The position numbers and the translations under genes were made by a program. Below, one piece after another: positions 54,620 through 64,000 of a DNA stretch of 64,000 bases. How positions within the stretch are numbered: position 1 is the stretch's first letter; each line of letters starts with the position of its first letter. The notes beneath the pieces were generated by a model, which was given only the letters and a program-made list of their open reading frames with translations, made no database searches and was not told where the DNA came from. This DNA comes from Adiantum capillus-veneris (Eukaryota; Streptophyta; Polypodiopsida; Polypodiales; Pteridaceae): contig CM043959.1 in assembly GCA_014529385.2 (NCBI GenBank), positions 1,398,358-1,462,357 of the forward strand, given 5' to 3'.

Positions 54620-55520
54620 TATTAAGAGATAGATCGAATGGGCGTCCACCTGGCCGGACACGTAGTCGGACACCACATTTATAGTCAATTATTTTGTCAA
54701 TCTACTGTAGTGATAATCTGTGTAAATCCTAATTCCAGAGTAGCAGTCAATTCCCTAAGTTGTAATTCTATCATGACAATTGTTAAGGTACATGTGAGTC
54801 GGCCATTGGCCATTTAGGAATCCATAGGTATAAAGGTTAATAACCTTAATGTGAAAGGGAAGCTTATCTTTAGAGAAGAAAGGCTCTAGAAACGTACGCT
54901 CAAGCTACGAGCTGCTCCAGCTTGTAATCGACTTTACTAATGATTGGGTAATCCGTTTTCAAATCCAAAACTTGCATTGTGTTCCTCTCTCTTTGCTCTT
55001 TCAATTAAGTGTAAGCATTGTTAGTTTTGTTGTGTTTGGCGACTACACGTCTGTGAGCCTTAATTGCAGATTTGAGTGCTTAAATCACTATTTTTAGTAA
55101 TTTTGACCATAGGAGAGTGTTCGTAGACCATAGGGCAACATTTCTGGTATGTTCTGTTGAAGGTTTCAAGACCTTTTTCATGATGGATCGTGATTTTGGT
55201 ACCTTGTTGGATTGCGACCATACTTGGTATGATAGTGCCCCTAGGTGTCCTAGACCTCCTCCTAAAGTTTCATTGCATTTTGAGTCTGTTCAACTGCCGA
55301 AATGGCGTGATGACCTAAACTTGTGAGAAAGGATATAGGTAGATTTCCATGATTATGGAGTGTTGGTTTGCTTGTAGAGTTGTTGTGTTTTCTTGTTAAG
55401 GTTCACTTCTTGATATTGACGATTTCAAAGAGTGTTCGTGCCCCATCCGAGTCACTTCCCCGAGTATTGACATTATGTTAGTACCAAAAATCTATGTTGC
55501 AGACATTTGTCGCGGCGCCA
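54620..55520 (+). repeat. LTR copy 1 (+), about 0.9 kb
   Basis: Starts near TATTAAGAGATAGATCG (TGTTAAGAG in the other copies) and runs to GTCGCGGCGCCA. Shared internal landmarks are GGGCGTCCACCTGG, GACCATAGG..GTGTTC and ATTGACATTATGTTAGTAC. It has no adjacent gag or pol of its own. It ends one base from LTR copy 2 in the opposite orientation. Confidence 0.85.
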
Positions 55521-55521
55521 A

Positions 55522-56461
55522 TGTTACTGGGTCGCCGTGACGGACGTCTGCAGCATAGCTTTTTCGTACTAACATAATGTCAATACTCAGGGAAGTGACT
55601 CAGATGGGGCACGGAGACTCTTTGAGATTTTCAATCTCAAGAAGTGAACCTTAACAAGCAAACACACTAGCTCAACAAGCAAACCAACACTCAAATATCA
55701 AGGAAGTCTACCTATGTCCTTTCTCACAGCTCTAGGTCATCACGCCATTTCAGCACTCGAATGGACTCGAAATGCAAAAAAACTTTAGGAGGAGGTTTAG
55801 GACACCTAGGGGCACTATCCTACCAAGTCTGGTCCCAATCCAACAAGGTACCAAAATCACGATCCATCATGAAAAATGTCCTGAAAACTACAACAAAACT
55901 ATCCAGAAAGGTCGCCTTATGGTCTAGGAACACTCTCCTATGGTCAAAACGACTAAAAACAATGATTTAAGCACTCAAATCTAATGATTAGGCTCACTAA
56001 CACATAGTCACGAACATCAACAAAGATGACAATGTTTACACTTGAATGAAAGAGCAAAGAGAGAGGAACACAATGCAAGTTTTGGAATTGAAAAGTAATT
56101 ACCCAATCATTAGAAAAGTTGATTACAAATTGGAGCTGCTTCATAGTTGGAGCTGCTTCGTAGTTGGAGTGTACGTTTTCAGAGCTCCCTTCTTCTCTCA
56201 AGATAAGCCTTCTTTTCACATTAAAGTTATTGACTTTTATACCTAGGGAATTCTAAATGGCTAGTGGCTGGTTCACATGGACCTTTACAATTGTCATGAT
56301 AGAATTACAACTCAAAGAATCGACTGCTACTCTAGAATCGAGATTTACATAGAGTATCATTACACTAGTTTGGCAAAATAATAGACTACAAATGTGTTGT
56401 CCGGCTACGTGTCTGACCAGGTGGGTGCCCGTTCAATCTGTCTCTTAACACTCTCCCCTTC
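55522..56461 (-). repeat. LTR copy 2 (-), about 0.94 kb
   Basis: Reverse complement of copies 1 and 3. On the minus strand it starts TGTTAAGAGACAGATTG and ends CCCAGTAACA, giving TGTTA/TAACA termini. It is the left arm of the large inverted repeat. Short open frames inside are read-through of LTR sequence. Confidence 0.9.
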
Positions 56462-56787
56462 CTAATTTGTGTCGTCCCTTGACACAACCTTGTGCAGTCT
56501 TGTCATAGGGTTGTCTTCAGCTTTGTCTTCAAGGTTGGACTTTAGCTTTGTCTTCAGCTTGGGAAGTGCTCTGTTGTTGATGATTCTCCCCCCTTCCTTG
56601 AGTGATTCATATATGCCATGTTGTTGATACGTGATAGATATGAATCACTCAAGAAAGGGGGGAGCGGCATCAATGACAAAGCACTTCCCAAGCTGAAGAC
56701 CAACCTTGTAGACAAATCTAAAGACAACCCTATGACAAGATTGCATGAGGTCGTGTCAAAGGATGACACGAATTAGGAAGGGGGAAT

Positions 56788-57700
56788 TGTTAAGAGACAG
56801 ATTGAAAGGGCGTCCACCTGGCTGGACATGTAGCCGGTCACCACATTTATAGTCAATTATTTTGTCGAGCTACTATAGTGATACTCTGTGTAAATCCTAA
56901 TTCTAGAGTAGTAGTCAATTCCCTGAGTTGTAATTATGTCATGACAATTGTAAAGGTACACGTGAGTTGGCCACTGGCCATTTAGAAATCCCTAGGTATA
57001 AAGGTCAATAACCTTAATGTGAAAGGGAGGCTTATCTTTAGAGAAGAAAGAGCTTTGTTGTACGTATGCTCAAGCTACAAAGCTGCTCCAACTTGTAATC
57101 ATAGCAACTAATGATTGGGTAATCCGTTTTCAATTCCAAAATGTGCATTGTGATCCTCTCTCTTTGCTCTTTCATTCTAGTGTAAGCATTGTCAGTTTTG
57201 TTGTGGTTCGCTACACTTTAGTGACCCTTAATTGCAGATTTGAGTGCTTAAATCATTGTTTATAGTCGTTTCGACCATAGGATAGTGTTCTTATACCATA
57301 GGGCAACATTTTTGGTATGTTCTGTTGCAATTTTTAGGACCTTTTTCACGATGGATCATGATTTTGGTACCTTGTTGGATGGCAACCAGACTTGCTAGGA
57401 TAGTGCCCTTAGGTGTCCTAGACCTCCTCCTAAAGTTTTGTTGCATTTCAAGTCCGTTAGAGTGTCGAAATGGCGTGATGACCTAGAGCTGTGATTGAGA
57501 AAGGACATAGGAAAATTTCCCTGATCTTTGAGTGTTGGTTTGCTTGTTGAGCTAGTGTGTTTGCTTGTTAAGGTTCACTTCTTGAGATTAATGATCTCAA
57601 AGAGTCTTCGTGCCCCATCCGAGTCACTTCCCTAAGTATTGACATTATGTTAGTACCTAAAAGCTATGCTACACACGTCCGTCGCGATGACCCGCAAACA
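56788..57700 (+). repeat. LTR copy 3 (+), 913 bp
   Basis: Starts TGTTAAGAGACAG directly after the purine tract AGGAAGGGGGAAT and ends GACCCGCAAACA. The purine tract shows that it is a 3' LTR with a scrap of its interior. Confidence 0.9.
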
Positions 57701-58029
57701 CTGGGTGTGCCTTCTTTTACAGTTTTCATTTATATTTGTGGGCTACTTGCCCAAACCATATGGAGTTCTGCTGTAAAAAGCGTAAATTGTAAGACACCAA
57801 AGGAGGCGGACTTTGAGCTTGTTTGATCACCTCTCTAGAGTTCTATATTTTCTTCATGATCTTAGATCCTCTAGGTTTAATGAGATAGGTTGTACAAATG
57901 ATCTCTCTTAAACTGAGACCCCTCTATGATAGACACCAAAGCCATGTATACACAAAGCACACAAGAGACACAAGATACCCAATTTTTTAATAAAATTGCA
58001 TTATCTCCGAGCAAGAAGTATATTGAAGA

Positions 58030-58432
58030 TGCAGTGATTACAACTTAAAAGCTGAAGGGCATGCTATTATATATTGCTTCATAGCTTTCTAGGTTGATTG
58101 TGTACACATGCCATCTTCTTGGAATGTGCTCCATGGGTATTTTGATACATCGTACTAGATGTGAAAGTATGTGGACGATGGGCTGCTTGTGGTCTAGGTT
58201 GAAGGTGTATGCATCCAATTGCTCATAATACAGACCTTACGCAACATATGAGCCTCTATCAATTACATTGCCCTACTCATTGAGGTACCCCTTCTCCACC
58301 TTCTCTTTTGCTACAACACACTTGACCAGGTAGATATCCGCATCCTTGACGTTGGTCAAAGCATCTGGATTTACAGCAAATGTGTCACCAACACATAGAG
58401 CGCTACTCAACACATCATGATATGGTGTTGGA
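58030..58432 (-). pseudogene. Unrecognised protein fragment, two in-frame stops
   Basis: One minus-strand frame of about 130 residues is coding-like with only a TAG and a TAA inside: PPTPYHDVLSSALCVGDTFA, DADIYLVKCVVAKEKVEKGY, LYYEQLDAYTFNLDHKQPIV and HILSHLVRCIKIPMEHIPRR. The text has the composition of a soluble globular protein. I do not recognise the family. Its right end abuts a Copia pol fragment on the opposite strand. Candidates are a transposase piece or a captured host exon. Confidence 0.45.
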
Positions 58433-58433
58433 G

Positions 58434-59413
58434 GTTGAAGGATGGTTCCCTCATCATTCTGATTTTTCACATGGACGATACACTCATAGCCGGCAAGTCC
58501 AAAGATGAGATTGCACTTCTCAAGGATGCCTTAAGAAAACAATTTTCTCAAGGATGCACATCACTTTCTTTGTATGCATATCAAGAGAGACTGCAAAGGT
58601 TGTATACTTGAACTTTCATAGGAAGAGTATGTTCACAAGGTCTTGCAAAATTTTAATATGCAAGGGGGGAAAGCATTGAGTGCCCCAATGGTTGCATACA
58701 AAAAACTTAGCAAGCATGATTGTCCTAAATTGGATGCTGAAAAGGCAAAGACGACAAAGGTCCCGTATTCTTCGACAGTTGGCAGTCTCATGTTTTCCAT
58801 GGTTAGCACACAGACATGCATTGCATATGCAGCAGGAGTGGTCAATATGTATATAAAAAATCCAGGTAGAAAGCATTGGGAAGTAGTGATGCACATCTTG
58901 AGATACATCAAGGAATCAGCCAGCAAGTGCCTACGCTTTGGGAATAGTGATGCATCCATAGTTTGATATTGTGATTAAAATTGTGCGGATTGTGTCGACA
59001 CTAGGAGATCCACATCTGGCTATGTTTTCTAGTTTACTGGAGCGGCGGTCTCATGGAGATCATGTCTCTAGATTTTCACTTTGTCTTCCACCATTGAGGC
59101 AGACTATGTTGTAGTTTCCAGTTCTAGTAAGGAAGCTATGGGATTATCTCGTCTAGTGGGAGACCTTGGTATTCACCAAACTCTAGTCCTACATTACAAC
59201 AGTCAGAGTGCGATTGCGTTAGCAAAGAACCCCATGTTTCACTCCAAGTCAAAACACATAGAGGTCAAGTATCATGTGGTACAGGATATTTTGGCTAGCA
59301 AACGCATTGAACTAGATAAAGTTCACACGGATGAAAACCCAGTTGATTCTCTAACGAAGAGCTTAGCCTCTGAGCCGCTCACACATTGCATAGCGATGAT
59401 GGGCAAAGGGTAA
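58434..59413 (+). pseudogene. Copia RT/RNase H tail
   Basis: Starts inside RT at GSLIILIFHMDDTLIAGKSK, the active-site box with HMDD for YVDD, and continues with LLKDALRKQFS; after a decayed stretch come QNFNMQGGKALSAPMVAYKK, VPYSSTVGSLMFSMV, RKHWEVVMHILRYI and the RNase H part with STIEADYVVVSSSSKEAMGL, YNSQSAIALAKNP and KYHVVQDILASKRIELDKV. Several stops lie between pieces. The 5' part of the element is missing; its 3' LTR follows. Confidence 0.88.
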
Positions 59414-59505
59414 AGCTATGGTCATGCTTCACGTTAGTACAATTGTACATAATAGCCCCTACATTCTTTGGACCCTTGGGCCACGTTGGCTTTTAAGTGG
59501 GCGAT

Positions 59506-59699
59506 TGTTAGGTTTTAGGTCTCATGGTCGGTTTTGGTTGGCGGGCGCCTGCCCACTTACATTATTTTCTTATAATGGAAATACAAAGTTTAGAGTCATT
59601 TCTCTCATGTTCTCCACCCAATACTGTGCATTGCTTCTACTTCCCCCTTCTCTCCTTCCCTCTCTTGCATCCTGCACTCACCGCATCTCCATCCTCACA
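59506..59699 (+). repeat. Copia 3' LTR (end tentative)
   Basis: Begins TGTTAGGTTTTAGG after the purine run AAGTGGGCGA and shows the CT-rich text typical of short Copia LTRs. The right border is uncertain: a CA near 59699 is plausible, but no second LTR exists for comparison. Confidence 0.6.
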
Positions 59700-59869
59700 G
59701 AAGAAGTGCACCACATTTGAGTAGGTCACTAGGAAGTGTTGTATCTAGTTGACAGTCCTAAAACCTATGGAGGGGCAATCAAAGACAAGGACACCACTAC
59801 CAGTAGTGCCTCTTCAACCATCAGCGAGTCATCAACAAAATGCAGTGCTCCTTCTTCAATCACATCAAA

Positions 59870-60195
59870 TGTATAAGAAGTGATCAAAGAAATGATCCGA
59901 AAGATGAATCAGACATATCCACAAAATTCAAATCTACGACAACAACTACCAAAAGCAACAAATGTACCGAGTTCATTGAAGTGGTGTACAATAGAGTAGA
60001 AATACATCAACCATGAGACGAACGAGTATTTTTACAACAAATATTGTGGCCCTGTGGACCTCCAGGGGTGCAACCTTTACCACCACCACCAAGGTACTAG
60101 GTAGGACCAAACAATGTAGCACAAGGGGGAGACAAGCCACAATCTGTGTTAGACCAACAACCCCCTTTGACTCAAGACAATAGGGCTATTGTTAG
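59870..60195 (+). pseudogene. Gypsy gag remnant
   Basis: Translation contains LKWCTIE, a stop, then KYINHETNEYFYN, and further on SVLDQQPPLTQDNRAIVRY. These parallel KWCAIEGKWTNHETNECYY and PVLGQQPPYPRHNAVPVKY in the gag of the large Gypsy at 36.1-36.3 kb, so it is a scrap of a related element. Confidence 0.65.
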
Positions 60196-61403
<1,208 letters not shown>

Positions 61404-61579
61404 AAAAGCACTAGGCCGAGTTGAGGGATTATTTTGGTTGCCACTTGGGTAAGTACATTCCTAAAAAAATCCCTTTTGTTTTGCTCATGGGGCATTGACA
61501 TGCACTTTAAGAGCCGTTTGCAAGCTCTTTATAAGTATGGCCCATGGAAAAAATGCCCATGACTTTAGTCCAGGGGGGA

Positions 61580-62240
61580 TTAGTAAATATACATATGGGG
61601 CAACCCATGGAAAATCTCTCTTTCTTTTTTTGTGGTTTCTATCTGCAAATAGTGGAGAGGAGGAAAGTGGGCCGTAGTTTTTGTCTTTTTCCATGACCCC
61701 GAATCCACAATACCTGCATAGACACCCTTTTGGCCAAAATGGAGCATCATGATGTGAGAGTGTATATCATTGTGGAGGTACTTATGCGCATGTAGATACT
61801 TCAAGGTTTGAAGAAGAGAATTATTAATTTGCAAAATTTTATTTTGGAACAAATCTATTGTTTCTTTACTGGTTACGTAATCGTGAATGGCACAAACCAT
61901 GGCAAGTGGATAAATGATTCCACGATGGGCGATGTTCAAAATTGTATCTTTATCTTTAACCTATTCATCCATTGTGGTTCCATGCAAGTGGACTTTGAAA
62001 ATATTTGCAGCATGACAATGGTAGTATCCGGAAAAAGATGTAAAACATGGAGAAGCTATGAGTGGTATAAAGTGATAGTTGCACTGGCAGCAGGCTCTGC
62101 TCTGATGGTGGCTTCTGGATCTTTGAAAACATTAGAAGAGTTAGCTTCCACTCTTGCACACTTTGCTAATCTTTCAAGCTTCTCCTTGCTCTTGAACTCA
62201 GTATACAACTGTTGCACAAGATGTATGCAAGTAGCTATGC
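61580..62240 (-). pseudogene. Protein-kinase-like relic
   Basis: Minus-strand 61939-61580 reads LLQTLKYLHAHKYLHNDIHS, then HIMMLHFGQKGVYAGIVDSG. This resembles a kinase catalytic loop (Y-L-H..H-x-D-I-x-x-x-N with Asn replaced by Ile) followed about ten residues later by a DFG-like box reading VDSG. Upstream on the same strand, 62240-61965, EFKSKEKLERLAKCARVEAN and further coding-like text appear in other frames. The missing Asn and altered DFG argue against activity. It may be a kinase-like domain captured by a transposon or a decayed host gene. Confidence 0.45.
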
Positions 62241-62382
62241 TCGGTAAGTAGTAATATCAGAATTTTTTAGCTCCTCAAAAGTCTTTGTAATCTACCCAAT
62301 AGTCTACTTGACCATGTTCAATAATGAACATGATGTCATGAGTGATATGTCAGATGTAGAGGGCACAAATACGATATGGAGT

Positions 62383-63126
62383 TGTTAAGTATGGAGCCTG
62401 ATTTACCCTTGTAATTTTCTGTGGTAAAAGCGCACATTTGTAAGGCCCCCATTATGAGGAGAAGCCATAATGCATGAAGGAAAATCACTCAGCGGAAACC
62501 AAAATTTTCACGGACAATAATCATGGGCAACTTTAAAGGCCGCCCCCGAGACTTTTTTTCGCCGGAATATTCTTTTTTGCCGGAATATTATGGCCGGATG
62601 GCGGCCAGAAAGTGGTCGGAAAACAACCGGTCGGTTGGCCGGTGGTCGGAAGTCAATGGCCGGTGGCCGGTGGCCGAATTCAAAAGCGGACTTGTCTTCT
62701 CAAGGGCGGCCACACATGGGCGGATTGGAGGGTCCGATTTGGACTTATTCGCACAAGGGCGGCTACACATGGCTGTCTCTCATAAGAGAGGGCAGCCCTT
62801 TTGGCCTATAAAAGGAGGCCATTTCTACACACATTTCATAGTGTGAAGTTGATGCAACAAAGTGAGTGTGAGGTGGTGAGAGTGAAGCAAAGCGGGAGCT
62901 CCATTAAGGGTATAATCCCTTTGTAAACTACTTCTTGTTTTGAAGTACTAAAGCCATTGAGTGGCTGCTTTCCCGTGGACGTAGCCCACATTGGGTGAAC
63001 CACGTATATCGTGTGTACTCTCTCTCTCTCTCTCTCTCTACTCTATAATCTCGTGTATAGAAATCTGTCTCTCTTCATTAAGTAATCTACTCAATTATCT
63101 ATTTAGCTACGTCTTATTTCCTAACA
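62383..63126 (+). repeat. Copia 5' LTR (~744 bp)
   Basis: Proposed from TGTTAAGTATGG to TTCCTAACA, the latter directly before a primer site. The left border is inferred from the TGTTA/TAACA terminal pairing; no 3' LTR is in the window to confirm it. The U3 part contains a GGCCGG-rich patch (62580-62700) and a TATA box; CT repeats lie near the end. Confidence 0.65.
62807..62813 (+). promoter_or_regulatory. TATA box of Copia LTR
   Basis: TATAAAA followed by GGAGG, about 320 bp before the LTR end. It is the best promoter-like element in the window; transcription would start about 30 bp downstream. Confidence 0.6.
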
Positions 63127-63128
63127 AC

Positions 63129-63140
63129 TGGTATCAGAGC
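63129..63140 (+). promoter_or_regulatory. tRNA-iMet primer-binding site
   Basis: TGGTATCAGAGC two bases after the LTR end. Confidence 0.93.
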
Positions 63141-63199
63141 AAGGTTTGCTCGTAGCTAAATTATCTCAAGGAAAGTATTCCTTGAATTGAGTGGGAGTT

Positions 63200-64000
63200 A
63201 TGGCGGAGGAAGGGAAGCTCAAGATTGAGAAGTTCAACGGCAAAAAACTACCAACATTGGAAGATGCAGATTGAAGACTATCTCTACCAGAAGGACCTCT
63301 ATTTGCCAGTAGGCGGTCTTGCGAAGAAGCCCACAACAATGGCAGATGAAGCATGGATTGTCCTTGATCGAAAGGCACTGGGAACAATCTGGTTAAGGTT
63401 GGCGTCAACGGTGGCCTTCAATGTTTCGGAGATGAAGACCAGGGAGGACTTGATGAAGTCACTTGATGACTTCTACGAGAAACCATCGGCATCCAATAAG
63501 GTATTTCTTATGAAGCGCTTGTTCAATCTAAAGATGGCAGAGAATGGTTCAGTTGCAGAACACCTAAATGACTTTAACACAAACATAAGTCAACTTCGAT
63601 CAGTGAAAATCAATTTCGATGATGAAGTGCAGGCTCTCCTTATACTATCATCTCTACTGGATAGTTGCGACAGCCTTGTGATGGCTGTAAGTAATTCTAT
63701 CTCTGGCACAAATACTCTTAAGTTTGATGATGTTGTGGGTGTTCTCCTAAGCGAGGAAATGCGAAGGAGAAGCATAGGAGAATCATCAAGTGCTGCACTA
63801 TCAGTGGAAACAAGAGGAAGGCCTAAGGAGAGGTTCAAAAAGCAAAAGGGTCGTGATCGCTCAAGGCGGAGCAAGTCACGTACAAAGTCAGTTCTTGAAT
63901 GTTGGAACTGCGGCAAGAAGGGCCACGTCAAGAAGGATTGTTGGTCCAAGAACAAGAAGAAGACAGATTCTCCAGACAACAAGCCAACATCGGAGGCCAA
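63200..64000 (+). pseudogene. Copia gag (5' frameshift, runs off window)
   Basis: ATG 63200 opens MAEEGKLKIEKFNGK, the usual Copia gag start. One extra A in the run at 63242-63247 shifts the frame; after it the text continues openly to the window edge: NYQHWKMQIEDYLYQKDLYL, MADEAWIVLDRKALGTIW, KVFLMKRLFNLKM, FDDVVGVLLSEEMRRRSIG, a basic RSRRSKSR stretch and a complete knuckle CWNCGKKGHVKKDCW at about 63900. Only this single-base lesion is visible, so the element is relatively young. Pol should lie beyond 64 kb. Confidence 0.88.

Larger units (their letters stand above)
55522..57700. repeat. Large inverted repeat, arms about 1.08 kb
   Basis: Left arm 55522-56612 and right arm 56638-57700 are reverse complements with scattered mismatches; a loop of about 25 bp lies at 56613-56637. 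Each arm is an LTR plus about 150 bp of adjoining internal 3' sequence that includes a purine run (AGGAAGGGGGA on the right). The arms meet at CTTGAGTGATTCATAT and its complement. Confidence 0.92.

Noticed and set aside
55117-56246. Small ORFs of about 65-90 codons inside the LTR copies
   Set aside because: They are present as reverse complements or altered frames in the other LTR copies and are interrupted there; this is LTR sequence.
61808-62251. 147-codon plus-strand frame
   Set aside because: It is antisense to the kinase-like relic, whose motifs are better evidence for coding on the minus strand; the plus-strand product shows no domain.
62523-62846. Plus-strand frame rich in Gly/Arg/Trp
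   Set aside because: It lies within the proposed Copia LTR U3 and arises from the GGCCGG-rich repeats.
63590-64000. 136-codon minus-strand frame
   Set aside because: It is antisense to a clear Copia gag with a zinc knuckle.

Overview
The window looks like a repeat-dominated stretch of a large plant nuclear genome. Every recognisable coding segment belongs to a plant transposable-element class (L1-like LINE, En/Spm-type CACTA, Copia, Gypsy, possibly hAT) or is a short decayed fragment. I see no intact host gene. Introns with GT..AG borders in the CACTA genes, tRNA-iMet primer sites (TGGTATCAGAGC) and long GA/AT microsatellites fit a land plant. The degree of nesting suggests a fern- or gymnosperm-sized genome, but the species cannot be fixed from sequence alone.

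Layout. 1-2.05 kb: gene-free, with diverged repeats. 2.06-6.82 kb: a nearly complete minus-strand L1-like LINE (ORF1, endonuclease, reverse transcriptase, CCHC tail) ending in a microsatellite. 6.83-16.77 kb: a plus-strand CACTA transposon with a Tnp2-type transposase, a second transposase-like gene, subterminal repeats and a right end CTTGTAGTG. A 5.1-kb Copia element (9.50-14.61 kb) with matching 227-bp LTRs and 5-bp target duplication AAAGG is inserted in its transposase gene. 16.8-20.1 kb: mostly simple repeats. 20.1-23.4 kb: a decayed minus-strand LINE. 23.5-25.9 kb: a composite block with a BED-like zinc-finger fragment, a GTTCC-rich patch, a tandem triplication of a LINE-derived segment and a C/A homopolymer. 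26-31.4 kb: gene-poor, with a weak Ulp1-like fragment.

31.4-44.6 kb: a Gypsy fragment followed by a large degenerate Gypsy element. It has an unrecognised open pre-gag ORF, gag, protease, RT, RNase H and integrase, then a second retropepsin-like ORF after the integrase and a triplicated polypurine-tract module. A repeat array carrying a 22-bp palindrome lies in its leader, and the motif recurs once downstream. 44.6-52.3 kb: a minus-strand LINE split by a 3.5-kb internally deleted Copia element (192-bp LTRs, target duplication GGGAA). 52.3-53.15 kb: Gypsy RNase H and integrase fragment, cut off by a 1.4-kb satellite rich in the palindrome ATGCTAATTAGCAT. 54.6-57.7 kb: three ~0.9-kb LTR copies (+, -, +); the last two form the arms of an inverted repeat with ~1.08-kb arms. 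58-60.2 kb: an unrecognised antisense pseudogene fragment, a Copia pol tail with its 3' LTR and a Gypsy gag remnant. 61.3-62.2 kb: a 118-bp GA tract and a kinase-like relic. 62.38-64.0 kb: the 5' LTR, primer site and gag of another Copia element running off the window.

Insertion order can be read in places: Copia is younger than the CACTA it splits, and the second Copia is younger than the LINE it splits. The most unusual material is the palindromic satellite, the inverted LTR structure, the Gypsy element with duplicated integrase zinc modules and a second protease-like domain, and a PCNA-binding (PIP) box at the C-terminus of the first LINE's ORF2.
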